Origin: Leptodactylus fallax
Lineage: Eukaryota; Chordata; Amphibia; Anura; Leptodactylidae
Assembly (NCBI GenBank): GCA_947044405.1
Contig: CAMRHE010000021.1
Coordinates: forward strand, 5,130,501 to 5,194,500
Direction: 5' to 3'
DNA length: 64,000 nt
The notes under the pieces are model-generated. The model was not told where the DNA came from, made no database searches, and saw nothing but the letters and a program-made list of their open reading frames with translations. Below are positions 33,961 through 43,812 of the stretch, in pieces. The position numbers and the translations under genes were made by a program. Numbering within the stretch: position 1 is the first letter of the stretch; each line of letters begins with the position of its first letter.

Positions 33961-34168
33961 TAAGGCCACACATTGTGGAAAAGCTGCTTTAGTTGTTGAT
34001 TTTACTGCTTTTTTTGAGCCAAACTCAGGAGTTGCTATAAAAGGAATGCGAAATATAAAGACACACTTACACTTCTCCCTTCTGCTCAATTCACTCCTAG
34101 CTTTGGCTCAAAGAAAACACAATATATTCAGCAACTAAAAATCAGCTATTCAGCAGTGTGAGGCCTAA
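33961..34168. repeat. Palindromic MITE P3
   Basis: The left arm TAAGGCCACACATTGTGG and the right arm CAGTGTGAGGCCTAA are inverted. The centre has GAGCCAAACTCAGGAG mirrored by CTCCTAGCTTTGGCTC. It is related to the repeats at 5562-5784 and 16165-16339. Confidence 0.72.
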
Positions 34169-34706
34169 GCATTAAACACAAAATTATAAAACATATAACT
34201 ATACATAAGCTTTCTATATCCTGAAATTTCACTTGAATGATCCATGTAATATGAATATGTCACATAAATTGCCATTTTCTATAGCATGTCCAAATGAAAG
34301 AAGTAATGGCGTAATGACATAGAAATAATACATCCTTATCTTCCTTATATCCACCATGCTAATAATTAGAATTTCTCCAGTTTATTTGCATGTTTATTTA
34401 GAATGCAATTTCTTTGAGTGGTAATACACCAGAATTACATCAAGGTTTCCGTGTGACAGTCCCTGGAGATTATCCAGATCCTCTCTTTTGTGACACAGTA
34501 CCATGGTTAAAGATAACATTGAAATAAAATGTCAACTGCAGAAGAGTAATTTTTATTATCAGTTAATGAAATCAGAGCTAGTTCACAACATTATCCGAAG
34601 GAACGCATCCCCGTCACACAACTTTGATTGGTAAAAATAACATTCAGTGTGCTAGAGAAAAAACTATAATGTATGTGTAATATTGTGCAAATTGCTGTTA
34701 GATAGG

Positions 34707-34776
<70 letters not shown>

Positions 34777-34984
34777 TTACTAAAATAATGTTGAATTTAG
34801 GGTTTTAATACAAACATATTTTTGTGTTGTGAGTTGTTTTTGCATTTTGTTTTGTTTTTATGTGACTATATTAAAGCGTCCTGGAATATTTATCACTGGA
34901 ATACACTTCTTTCTTTCTGCAGCTGACTTTTCAGCTTCGCTGCACATACTGGAATATTGTCAGCAGAGTCAGTTCACCAATATT
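34169..34984. other. Intergenic, no gene seen
   Basis: AT-rich DNA with a compound microsatellite at 34711-34769. No coding signal. Confidence 0.55.
34711..34769. repeat. Compound (TA)n / poly(T) microsatellite
   Basis: A TA run of about 32 bases is followed directly by 26 T residues. Confidence 0.95.
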
Positions 34985-35760
34985 AAATAAGGCAAGATTC
35001 ATTTTTCATCTTTGCCTTTCAAAATGTATAACTTTTTTGTTTCTCTGTTATATTTTTAGTTGGCACCATTTAGGGTACATATAATGTTTTGATTAGTTTT
35101 TATTAACATGTTTGAGGACTCATGTGAAAAAAAACTTAAAATTCTATAATTCTATATTTTTTGTGTTTTGTTTTTGTAGTATTTACTCTGCATTGAAAAT
35201 CGTGGCAACTTTTTCCAGTAAGCCATTATGATTACAGTGATACCATATTCAGTTTTAACACTTTTACTAATGCCCTAGCTAAACAACAAATAAGTATTTG
35301 CCCTGGGCACTGTATTCTGACATCCATAACTTTTTTAATTTTTTTGCTGATGGAGTTATATGAGGACCATTTTTTTGAGTGTAAGTTTTAGTTTTTATTG
35401 GTATCATTTTCTGTATGTACAACTTTTTGATCACTTTTTATTGTCCGTTTTTGGGGGAGGTGAGGTGACCAGAACACATTAATTTGTATTTCATTTTTTT
35501 AAACAATTCAATGTACGGGATAATCCCAAAATGTTTGGATAGTTTGGGCTAATACACACAAGGTGATGCCTAATATGTTTTTTTTAAATTTTTGTTTGTT
35601 TTATTTTTGAAATGGGAAAGGTTTTTATATTATTTATTTATTTTATATTTTTTGTAATCCTGTTCCACTTTTTTTAACTTTTTTTTTTACTGTTCCACAT
35701 GGTGATTTTAAAAAAAGGGTTACTCTTGCCCCTCCCCCACCTAGTAGGACAGAAGAAAAA
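34985..35760. repeat. Long AT-rich interspersed repeat, diverged copy
   Basis: Landmarks such as ATTCTGACATCCATAACTTTT, GAGTTATATGAGGACC and CAACTTTTTGATCACTTTTTA parallel those in 28320-29520, so it appears to be an older or different-subfamily copy. It contains long T and A runs and no coding frame. Confidence 0.45.
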
Positions 35761-35898
35761 CACGTGAAGGGCTAAACAATTAACAATTATAAATTACACC
35801 TGAACACACAGACAAGGTATCCTTGAGACATTAACCACATGCGTAAGTATGAAGCAAAAGATTTTAGTTTATTTTGGAAGGGAAAGTTGTACTGTATG

Positions 35899-36053
35899 AA
35901 ACCGGCGGAAACCCAGCGGACCCCATTATAGTCTATAGGGTCCTCGGGTGTCCGCGTGTAACTGCTTTTTAAGCGGACAGGGTCTCCGTCTTTCGGGTCT
36001 CCGTGTGGACCCGAAGGACAGAATCCCGAACGCTAGTGTGAACCTATCGTTAG
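35899..36053. repeat. GC-richer MITE-like repeat
   Basis: A CpG-containing segment (ACCGGCGGAAACCCAGCGGA to CGAACGCTAGTGTGAACCTA) in AT-rich surroundings. The GTGTGAACCTA end is a common MITE boundary style. Internal mirrored segments include GGGTCTCCGT and GTCCGCGTG. Confidence 0.5.
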
Positions 36054-36139
36054 ACAATTGTATCTTTGTGCAGATCTGATCCAATTCTTTAAAATACATT
36101 GATTCCAACCATCCCCATCAATGTCTTTTTGTGCTCCCA

Positions 36140-36565
36140 CACATTATACAGCCCCCATAGTACCCATGGCACTGTATGCCCCACATTATAAAGCCCCACT
36201 TAAATTGCACTTGCAGTATAGAGTCACCCTCCAGTTTCCCCAGTATACAGTCTCCCTCTACAGTAGTTGCCCCAGTATACAGACCCCCTCCAGTTGCTCC
36301 AGTATACTGTCCACCTCCAGTTGCCCCTACACTATATAGTATCATCCAGTTGTCCCCACAATATAAAGCCCCCTCCAGTTGCCCCCACAGAATACAGCTC
36401 CCCCTCCAATTGCTCCCACAGTATACGGCTCCCTCTCCAGTTGCCCCACAGTATACAGTTCTCCCTCAGTTGTTCCCATAGTATGCAGCTCCCCCTCCTG
36501 TTTCCCCCACAGTATACAGAGACCCCTACAATTGCCCCCAGAGGACACAGCTCCCTCTCCAGTTG
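36140..36565 (+). repeat. Minisatellite, CCCACAGTATACAGCTCC type
   Basis: About fourteen units of roughly 28-32 bases of the form AGTTGCCCCACAGTATACAG followed by CTCCCTCTCC. The core CCCCACAGTATA is shared with the arrays at 20346-21830 and 37300-37800. Frames of up to 139 codons through it are stop-poor repeat, not genes. An A tract follows at about 36586-36604. Confidence 0.85.
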
Positions 36566-36639
36566 TCTCCACTGTATGATTACGCAAAAAAAAAAAAAAA
36601 AAAACCTCGCCGTTTCCCTGGATGAGTTGAAGTTGGGAC

Positions 36640-36725
36640 ATACCTCCTGCCGACTGGGGCAGTAGGACAGGACCTGGAATCCGAGACTGTCCTACTGAAT
36701 CTGAGACAGTTGGGAGGTATGTATT
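36640..36725. repeat. Small palindromic repeat
   Basis: ACATACCTCCTGCCGACTGG at the left and CAGTTGGGAGGTATGT at the right are inverted, with GACAGGACCTGG and GACTGTCC in the centre. Confidence 0.55.
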
Positions 36726-37065
36726 TGGAGTGACTGAGAGATGCAAACCTCTTGAAAACATCTATGGATGGTGAACCACATCTGGCAACAAGGAGCTGAG
36801 AGATGTTGCAAATGAGGCTCCACTATCCAGAAGAAGATTTCTCTGCATTCTTATAATAGAAGTGGATTTTAGTGCCACCTTGTTTGTTTAGGTAATATAT
36901 TGTTGGAATATTTTTGGAATACTAAAACAGACTGTCAAGCAGGAGCTGGAAGTGATGCAAGGCTAACTTAATAGTCCTCAATTTTGAGGTTTGAGGAGGC
37001 CTGGATGTCCACATTAGGCCTAGGTGGACATTGAGACATTAATAGTAATTACTGCTTGCAGAACT

Positions 37066-37965
37066 GGCTCCAGGTTTGTGTGGGCACTTAGGCGACAGAG
37101 CCTCAGTGGGCCCCTTTGCGGCACAGCTCATGTGGCAACAGTGTTTTCCTCTAAAAGCTGGTGAAGCAAAAAACAACCAAAATTGGGTACTTTTTGCTAG
37201 GGCAACATGCTAGAATGCTGTAGGTCTTACATAACTTTCGACCTTTGCATTGCAAAGATTGAAAACTGTAGGTTCAGCAACTATAATTGATTTGCCCTAC
37301 ATGTATAATAGCCCCTTATACCCCCATACAGTATAATGGCCTCCTTAAGCCCCCATACACTATAATGTCCCCTTTATACCCCCAAAGTACAGTGTCCTCT
37401 TTATGCCCCCATACAGTATTGTGATCCCTTATTCCCCATACTTTTAAATAGCCCCCTTAAACCCCATATAATGCCCTCTTATGTCCCCATACAGTACAAT
37501 GCCTCCATATAATGCCCCCTTGTGCCACATACAGTACAACACCCCATATTATTGTGCCCTTATACCCCATACAGTAACCCCTTATTCCCTCATATATTGC
37601 CCCCTTATGTCTGGATGCAGCACAATGCCACCTAATACTTCCCATGTAATGACCCCTTATTACATGTACCCCTAATAATGGCCTCTTTTGCCTCATATAG
37701 TACTGTGTCCCTTTATCCCCCCATATAATGGCTCCTTATGTCTCCATATAGTACAGTGCTTCCTTATGCCCTCATATAACATCCCCTAATCTCCCATACA
37801 TCACCCCTGCTTTATGGGGGAGAGAGCAGTAAATTCAGATTTCACTTTCACTTACCACTCATAGCATCTTTGAACCCTGCCCCTTCCCTGCTCTGGAAAC
37901 CCTATCAATGGTGCAGGGAAAGGTCCTAGGATCTACGAGTAGTAAGTGAAAATTAAATCTACACT
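37066..37965. mobile_element. Probable second satellite-carrying hAT-like element
   Basis: The left end CAGAACTGGCTCCAGG, followed by GGGCACTTAGGCGACAGAG and TCAGTGGGCCCC, resembles the CAGGGCC-type terminus and subterminal region at 19364. A minisatellite with the same core follows (37300-37800). A right inverted repeat is not visible. Near the putative right end, bases 37837-37965 form a small foldback (GATTTCACTTTCACTTACCA mirrored by AGTAAGTGAAAATTAAATC). The element is either truncated or too decayed to close. Confidence 0.45.
37300..37800 (+). repeat. Minisatellite, CCCCCATACAGTATAATG type
   Basis: Units of roughly 33-45 bases with CCCCCATACAGTATAATGGC and CCCCTTATACCCC variants, diverged and with indels. 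The core is shared with the arrays at 20346-21830 and 36140-36565. Confidence 0.8.
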
Positions 37966-39330
37966 TACTGTTCGACTCTGGGAGTGGCACTCTGGGGCCT
38001 GACACCTACCCTGACTGCTTGGACTGATGGGAGAAGCATTCTGTCCAAAGAGACTGTCTTACTAAGCCGCCAAGTTGAGACTCTTTTGATTTTTGCATAA
38101 ACTGTCATGAACGATCGAGAGTCAATTGATGTCTGTTCCAGGCAGTCAAGATGTTGCTCTGCAGTGATCTGAAATGATTCCTGGTCCATGGCCCTGCCTC
38201 TATTGAGGAAATCATTCTGTCCATTACTCTCATTGCTGATCTTATTAGAACATGCTTCCAATGAATCAGGAATTGACTTATTATTCTCTCTTGGGAGAAA
38301 GATATTGTGTAGGATCTTGTGTCCTGGACAAACTAAAGATACTCTTGACTGGAAAAAGATGAGACTTGTTCAGTTGATTAAAAAGCCATCATGCTGGAGC
38401 AGCTTCAAAGTGGAGGACAGGTGAGTTGTTTCCTAGAAGATCTGCAGATGTGTCCTAAGAAACCTGTAATCCAGGTACTTTACAAAATAAATCCCCTTGA
38501 GACTGAGAGTGACAGCTAGGACAACAATAATTTTCATGAACACTCTGGGAGCGGTGGAAAAAAAATACCAGCTCTGTTACTGGAGATGTTGGATAGCATT
38601 GGGTCTCCTGATAGCTATCCCCAGATACCTTCTGTGGAAATGCTCACAAAAACAAAAGGAGACACCGAGCGGCCAAGAATAGTGTAGATCCGGCTATGAT
38701 CCAAATGTGATAATAAAAAGACAAAAATAAATGACCAAGATGGCCCCTCACCTTTAAGTATTGTGAATGTATCACAAATAACGCTTAGGATCTTGTAGGT
38801 GGTGAGGGTGGCAGCAGATACCGTCTAGCGTCGCCGGAGATCCGGATGTTAAGGTATGCAATAAAGAAGGGGGGGTGTGTTCCCCAAGATATGGACTGTC
38901 TGCGCTCTTGTAAAGGAAGATCTTAGGTCACTTTTCTGAATGAAGGTCTCTTTATTAGGGTACAGAAGGCACAACGCGTTTCGGGGAAGGACTCCCCTTT
39001 TTCAAGTGCAAATATAAACAACCTCCTACAGCCTATGTGTGCGTTATTGTATGTAAATAGAAGGCGTTTGGTATCTGCACACTTGGAGAACCTTCCTCTG
39101 GAGTATGGGAACATGGAGATAAGCATCTTTCAAACCTACAGATGCCATGAAACCTAGATATTGAAGGATGTTTAGGACAGACTTTAAAGTCCATTTTGAA
39201 TTTCTTGAAGTTATAGTTCTTGTTGGACTGTCTATTGACAAACCTCCCTTTCCGTCCAAGCATCTGAGGTTACTCTTGAATTTTATGAGGATTTCCTTTT
39301 ACAGGGACCAAAATTCCTCTGCTTGGTTTT
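37966..39330 (-). pseudogene. DIRS-type reverse transcriptase remnant
   Basis: Read on the minus strand, the motifs of a DIRS-like RT occur in order. They are SNKNYNFKKFKM (near 39220), FMASVGLKDAYLHVPI (39108-39150), STAPRVFMKIIVVLAV (from 38558), KYLDYRFL in place of the catalytic YLDD (38466-38477), then HDGFLIN (38373-38387) and HNIFLPRE. The tail (38261-37966) is open for 98 codons. PRVF with a YLDD about 25 residues on is typical of DIRS rather than Ty3 RTs. At least three frames are needed, the active-site DD reads DY, and about 400 bases (38660-39060) interrupt the domain. It is a long-dead copy. Confidence 0.7.
38660..39060. repeat. Sequence inserted in the DIRS RT remnant
   Basis: The RT motifs on either side should lie within about 100 bases, so most of this block is foreign. 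It includes ACAACGCGTTTCGGGGAAGG and CTTTTTCAAGTGC, text I associate with dispersed repeats. I could not find matching termini or a target duplication, so the class is open and the ends are approximate. Confidence 0.45.
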
Positions 39331-39364
39331 CTTGGGCTGAGGACAGGAAACACAGGATAAGGGG

Positions 39365-39590
39365 ATAAGTGTCCAATCACTTGGGGCCCGATTGCTACAT
39401 CCCCCTGTGATTAAGAGGACAGGGATCCGAACGTCCCCCTAGGGTCTCCTTGTGAATGATTGCGTGATCACTGTTACATTTACTTCTTTGGGTTGCCAGG
39501 ACTGTAATGAGCCTGCAGCGATCAGACACTTATCCCTTGATCTGTGGATAGGGGATAAGTGTCCATAACAGGACAAATCCCTTTAACTGA
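39365..39590. repeat. Palindromic interspersed repeat
   Basis: GGGATAAGTGTCCAATCACT at the left is mirrored by GATCAGACACTTATCCC and repeated as GGGGATAAGTGTCC at the right. The right end AATCCCTTTAA (TTAA at 39583-39586) suggests a TTAA-type element. Confidence 0.5.
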
Positions 39591-40123
39591 AAGCCAAACA
39601 AACCTTCCAGTTGGATAGGAAACATGTAAAAATTATTTTTAGAGAGGAGATCACTGTCCTACTGTTTCACCCACAAATTCCTCCTGACAACATTAGTTAG
39701 AACAAGGAGATCTAGATTTAGAGGAGATCCTGAATGTATCTAGAGGAAATTGCACATGAAATCTGCCAAAGGAATCAGGGATTTGCAGTCAGTCTCCCAT
39801 TCTTGTATTTGTCAGGCCTATATAATATCTGTGATCTGATGAGGAGGGAACATTCAGCTTAAAATGACTGCTGATCATCATTTTAAGTTACAGATAAAAT
39901 GGAGCAATTTTTGGGATGCCAGCTCGGCTATCTTTGTCCAGCTGACTGATGAGATTTCTTAAAGCTCTAGCCCTTTAGCCACTGGAACAGTAGCCATAGA
40001 TGCCTTACATATGGCTGAATAGTAAGAACACTTCAAAAGAGAGTCCATTTATGGCCCATTGGCTCATTTTTTATTTATTTTTTACTATTGTGTTGGGGGG
40101 AGTTTGGTAACAAATTTTTGTAG
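39591..40123. other. Intergenic, possible further DIRS debris
   Basis: No gene is seen. The minus strand has short frames with phrases such as ALRNLISQLDKDSRAGIP (about 39930-39990). These could be part of the same dead retroelement as 37966-39330, but no diagnostic motif confirms it. Confidence 0.35.
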
Positions 40124-40478
40124 TATACTTTATTAACCTATCTAACTTCCTTTTTAATAGAAAACAGACTGTAACATTCTCCTTAGCAACCCTATAACTG
40201 AGCTGTTGCTAGGGAAAGTTCATGCTCATTTGTATTGTGAATATGCAGAGCTGAAGCATTTACCAAAGGGGGAATGGTCACTTCTAGAGATGAGCGAATT
40301 GAACCTGGTGAATTGGAATTTGTACTGAATTTTAGGAAATATTCGATTCACATCGAATCCGGATTTCCTCACACTTTGTGGTAACGAATCACATATTTTC
40401 TCAAAATGGCTGCTGCACATAGGACATAGGGCAAGGAACTCTGGGAACACGGGATCACCCACAATGCCATATGTGCAG

Positions 40479-40524
40479 CCAATCAGCAGCCAGCCAGCCC
40501 TGTGATATCACAGCCCTATAAATA
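40479..40524 (+). promoter_or_regulatory. Promoter-like motifs of the hAT element
   Basis: A CCAAT motif (40479-40483) is followed by TATAAATA (40517-40524) and GCCATCTTGG (40531-40540), a YY1-like site. They lie about 340 bases before the first ATG of the frame. Position and order fit an RNA polymerase II promoter. Confidence 0.5.
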
Positions 40525-40865
40525 CCCTCCGCCATCTTGGATTCAGGCATTTTCCAGTGTACTTAGTGCAGGGAGAGACGTCAGCAGGTGCAAGGGAAAG
40601 TGGTAGAAAAGACTTGAAAACTGATATTTTGCTCAATCGAAGTTCAGGGAAAGAGCATTGCAATAGATCATACCTGTGTAATTCAAATTATTGGGGTTTT
40701 ATTAGTCTTTGTGCAGTGCAGTTATATGTTGTAAAGCCTTTTCTTGGCGTTTATAGGTGGGGATAAATAAGTAGCTTATTAGCCGTTGTGTGTTGAAGGG
40801 AGAAAATTACAGGCCTTTTTGCCCTGTATTAATTTCCTTTTCATTTACTTATTTGATCTAACAGT

Positions 40866-41639
40866 ATGTCAGACAGAGAAGCGACAGGCCCTGCACAGGG
40901 GAGGGGCGCAGGCACAGGTCGCAGCAGAGTAAGGGGGCATGGCAGCAGGAGTCACTTGCAGAGGCCTGAGCTCTCAGTGTCAGCTAGCGGTTGTGTCTTG
41001 ACCAGCAACCCAGTGGTTCTAGAATGGTTGATTTGGTCATCCACTTCATCCCAAGTCACATCAGACACCTCCAGCCAAGAGTCGGTGGGTTCGTCAGACA
41101 CAACCCTTAGTTGGCATGGCCCTGGAGCAGGCCCTGTGCCCTCACCTGTCCTGAGCCTAGAGTCACTGATGAGCAGCTTTCTTCACCCGCATAGTGAAAA
41201 AACTACTCACCAGCAGCTAGACATAGAGCAGAGCCTGAACCAGCAGGTGGTGGCATACTTGGAGTGAACCCTGCCACCTGTCATTGAAGATCCGCTGGAC
41301 TACTAGGCAGCCAAACTGGATTTGTGGCCGCAACTGGTCGAGTTTGCCCTGGAAAAGCTGTCCTGCCTGGCCAGTAGTGTGGCATCAGAGCGGGTGTTTA
41401 GTGCGGCGGAGGCCATAGTTACCCCAAGGAGAACTCGCCTGTCCACCCAAGATGTGGAGAGACTGACCTTTGTCAAGATGAATCAGGCGTGGCTCAGTCA
41501 GGATTTCCACCACCTGATGCATCAGATTAAATTATCCATGCTGCCTCACCCAAACCTTGACAAAAGAGACCAGTTTCTTCTGGCTACCTCCCTCAGCTAC
41601 TATTCTGATGCTGCCACCCACCTGATGCAACACATCTGA
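40866..41639 (+). pseudogene. hAT transposase derivative: N-terminal segment joined to dimerisation domain
   Basis: The frame starts MSDREATGPAQGRGAG, runs through a Gly/Arg- then Ser-rich region and continues in the same phase to the C-terminal hAT dimerisation domain. It spans 258 codons with two internal stops: TGA at 41265-41267 (codon 134) and TAG at 41304-41306 (codon 147), the latter where a tryptophan is usual in EDPLDYW. The C-terminal part reads LWPQLVEFALEKLSCLASSV, ASERVFSAAEAIVTPRRTRL and DVERLTFVKMN, the most conserved hAT block. The RNase H-like catalytic core (DDE) that should lie between the two parts is missing. An intact ancestor of this form could not have catalysed transposition but might have bound DNA or dimerised. 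Confidence 0.82.
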
Positions 41640-41668
41640 TGCCAAGTGCTCCTTTTTACAGCCACCAT

Positions 41669-41728
41669 TGTCAGTGGGTACAGTTTGTGCCACCCACCTG
41701 TCAGCGGGTACAGTTTGTGCCACCCACC
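41669..41728 (+). repeat. 30-bp tandem duplication
   Basis: Two adjacent copies of a 30-base unit (TGTCAGTGGGTACAG... and TGTCAGCGGGTACAG...) differ at one base. They lie just after the transposase stop. Confidence 0.92.
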
Positions 41729-41744
41729 TCTCCACTCTGTCACC

Positions 41745-41945
41745 AGGTCACTCTATTGCCTCCTCATGCGGCTGCCACCTCCACATTATGTCACCTTGCC
41801 ATTCTGTGGCCTCCTCATGCTGCTACTTCCACATTATGTCACCTTGCCACTCTGTGGCCTCCTCATGCTGCTGCTACCTCCACATTATGTCACTTTGCCA
41901 CTCTGTGGCCTCCTCATGCTGCTGTTTCCTCAACACTATGTCACT
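41745..41945 (+). repeat. 48-51 bp minisatellite in the hAT element
   Basis: CCACATTATGTCAC starts recur at 41781, 41829 and 41880, with a variant at 41931, giving about four units containing CTGTGGCCTCCTCATGCTG. All three frames stay open here because the unit lacks stops; the resulting 110-167 codon frames are not genes. Confidence 0.88.
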
Positions 41946-42754
41946 TCTCATGCTGTTCCCACCCTCCCCACTCCATGACTGGGCCACTATTTTGCCTTTT
42001 TGACCTGGTTGACATCATCATTTATTTGACCCTTCTTCTGATCTGTCAGAAGGAAGGAAAAATGAGACGTCCAACGGATCCGGTCTGTGTAGCAGCTGTA
42101 AGGCCTGTATGGTCCCATCAGAATCGGATTATGATTTGGTAGCCAAAAGCAGGAGTGGGTACAAAACACAGAAGACATGCAAATATTCCATTCACGTGTC
42201 ATCTCTGTTTTGGATCCACTCCTGTTTTTTTTGGCATCAGCAATACTGATGGATTACTGACCAATTTGAAAAATTTGCTCATCTCTAGTCACTTGAAATG
42301 GCTGTATTTCCATTTTTATACCACCTAGAATGTGTGGTTCGGAAAACACAACAAAGCTGAGATCATCAGCTTTTGTAAAATGCCAAGATTGAAGTACTAG
42401 CTATAACAGAACCTGAGATATTACTAGTTAAAACACAGTTATAGCTGTTATAGCTAGTACTTCAATCCCTGAAGCATATGAAAGCTGAGAAAAAAAAAAA
42501 ACATTTTTCCAGGTGGTATAAAACAGGAGATACAGCCATTTGAACTGACTATACCTCCTTTGGTAAATGCTTCAGCTCTACATAGTGCATTGAATACAGG
42601 AGTCTCCTGGCAATGCTTAGTTAGAGCATTTATAATGGCCTGTTCTCTATTAAAAGTAAGTTTGATAACTTAATAACGTATATTCAGTGCACTGTCAGCT
42701 TTCTACCTGTATATAATACAAATGGTGTCAGAGGACATGAAAGGTCTTCTTTAA

Positions 42755-43175
42755 AGGGAGTCTATCAGCACCAAAAACCAGCCCCCTTACCTTACAGTGA
42801 TCAAAACTGTGAGCACAGTGCTATAATTTGTTTTTTAATGGCCGCTTAATTTTGATGAAAATCTGCATCAGGGGAGTGTTCAGGGGCAGCTGAGCATCAC
42901 GGCAAGATCTTCCACTTGCTCGGTAGGAGGCAGGGGAAAGCTTGATTACATCAGTGTTGCTGGGAAGGGTATTGAACAAGAGAAAGAACTTGCTCAGCTG
43001 CCCCAGAACACGTCCCCAATGCACTTTTAGATTATTTGCATGGGAATAAAAAGTATTTTTCTGTCAAAATCAAGCAGCCATTCTACAACCAAAATCTAGC
43101 ACTGAGCTTACAGCTCTAAGCACTATAAGGTATCGGAGCTGGTTTAATAACGTTTTTGGTGCTGACAGATTCCCT
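42755..43175. mobile_element. TTAA-type palindromic MITE
   Basis: TTAA flanks both ends (42751-42754 and 43176-43179). The ends AGGGAGTCTATCAGCACC and GGTGCTGACAGATTCCCT are inverted with two differences. The 421-bp interior contains mirrored CAGCTGAGC and GCTCAGCTG segments. TTAA plus short inverted repeats suggests a piggyBac-type origin. Confidence 0.8.
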
Positions 43176-43496
43176 TTAACAGGTCATGGAGGATTGCATG
43201 ATCCAGCAGCATCTGTTCTTTCTTTCTTTTAAGGGAAATAATCAAGTTTCTCTTATCAAGTCATCAGATTATTTTTTGACTAGTATAATAGGACCAGAGG
43301 CTTTATTCTTATAAAAAAGATAACAATGTTCCCCACAATGGGCATAGCTATAGGAGGTGCAGAAGTAGCAGTCACTGTTTCCTGAGAGGGCCCAAAGGCC
43401 CTTCTGCCACAAAATGGATACCACTGTTCTTAATGGCACAACTTTTCACAGAGTTTTCATTGAGCCCAGGAGCTTCAGCTTATGCCTCTGTCCCCA

Positions 43497-43812
43497 GAGC
43501 TGTCATCTGAATATTCAGAAGTACTATCTAAGCGAGATTGCAGAGTAAAGGGAGCAGATGAGTTGTCAGAGGTAGAGTCAATAGGCACGGGTTTGTGAGA
43601 AATCTTGCTCTTTTTAAGAGCAGAAGTAGCCTCAGAAAAATGCCTGGAAAAACTGGATTCTGAACCACCTGAATAATAATCATTTGGTCTCAGAAGAGAC
43701 AGAGGAATCCTAAGGTTCAGACATCAGTTTACGCATCATCAGGTAGAGGTTGGAGACAGGTGGTGCACACTCGGTGCTAAGATCTGCTCTTTCTTTTGGC
43801 AGGAACATGCTG
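43497..43812 (-). pseudogene. Possible DIRS ORF1 (Gag-like) fragment
   Basis: On the minus strand one frame reads HVPAKRKSRS, stop, HRVCTTCLQPLPDD, reminiscent of the Cys-containing start of DIRS ORF1. Another frame continues for about 70 open codons with NDYYSGGSESSFSRHFSEA and a Ser/Asp-rich stretch ending STSEYSDDSSGDRG. Strand and order fit the RT remnant at 37966-39330, which would lie downstream in one element. The match is weak and based on composition and spacing of residues. Confidence 0.35.

Larger units (their letters stand above)
40285..42287 (+). mobile_element. hAT element with core-deleted transposase
   Basis: The ends TAGAGATGAGC and GCTCATCTCTA are perfect inverted repeats. 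The flanks GTCACTTC (40277-40284) and GTCACTTG (42288-42295) are an 8-bp duplication with one difference. The interior has promoter-like motifs, a frame ending in a hAT dimerisation domain, and a tandem-repeat region downstream of the frame. At 2,003 bp it is shorter than typical autonomous hAT elements. It sits inside one arm of a palindromic repeat, so it is younger than that repeat. Confidence 0.9.
40124..42680. repeat. Large palindromic repeat split by a hAT element
   Basis: The left arm (40124-40284) and right arm (42288-42680) are inverted relatives. Paired landmarks are TTTTTAATAGAAAACAG with CTGTTCTCTATTAAAAG, CAGAGCTGAAGCATTTACC with GGTAAATGCTTCAGCTCT, and ATGGCTGTATTTCC with GATACAGCCATTT. 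Removing 40285-42287 and one 8-bp duplication restores a palindrome of about 550 bp with its centre near 42430. Confidence 0.78.

Noticed and set aside
36176..36761. Pro/Ser- and Gly-rich frames of 100-139 codons
   Set aside because: They lie in the 36140-36565 minisatellite and its reverse complement; no non-repetitive domain is present.
41639..42142. Three overlapping frames of 110-167 codons after the hAT frame
   Set aside because: All three phases stay open because of the 30-bp and 48-51 bp tandem repeats; the first transposase stop at 41639 is the natural C-terminus.
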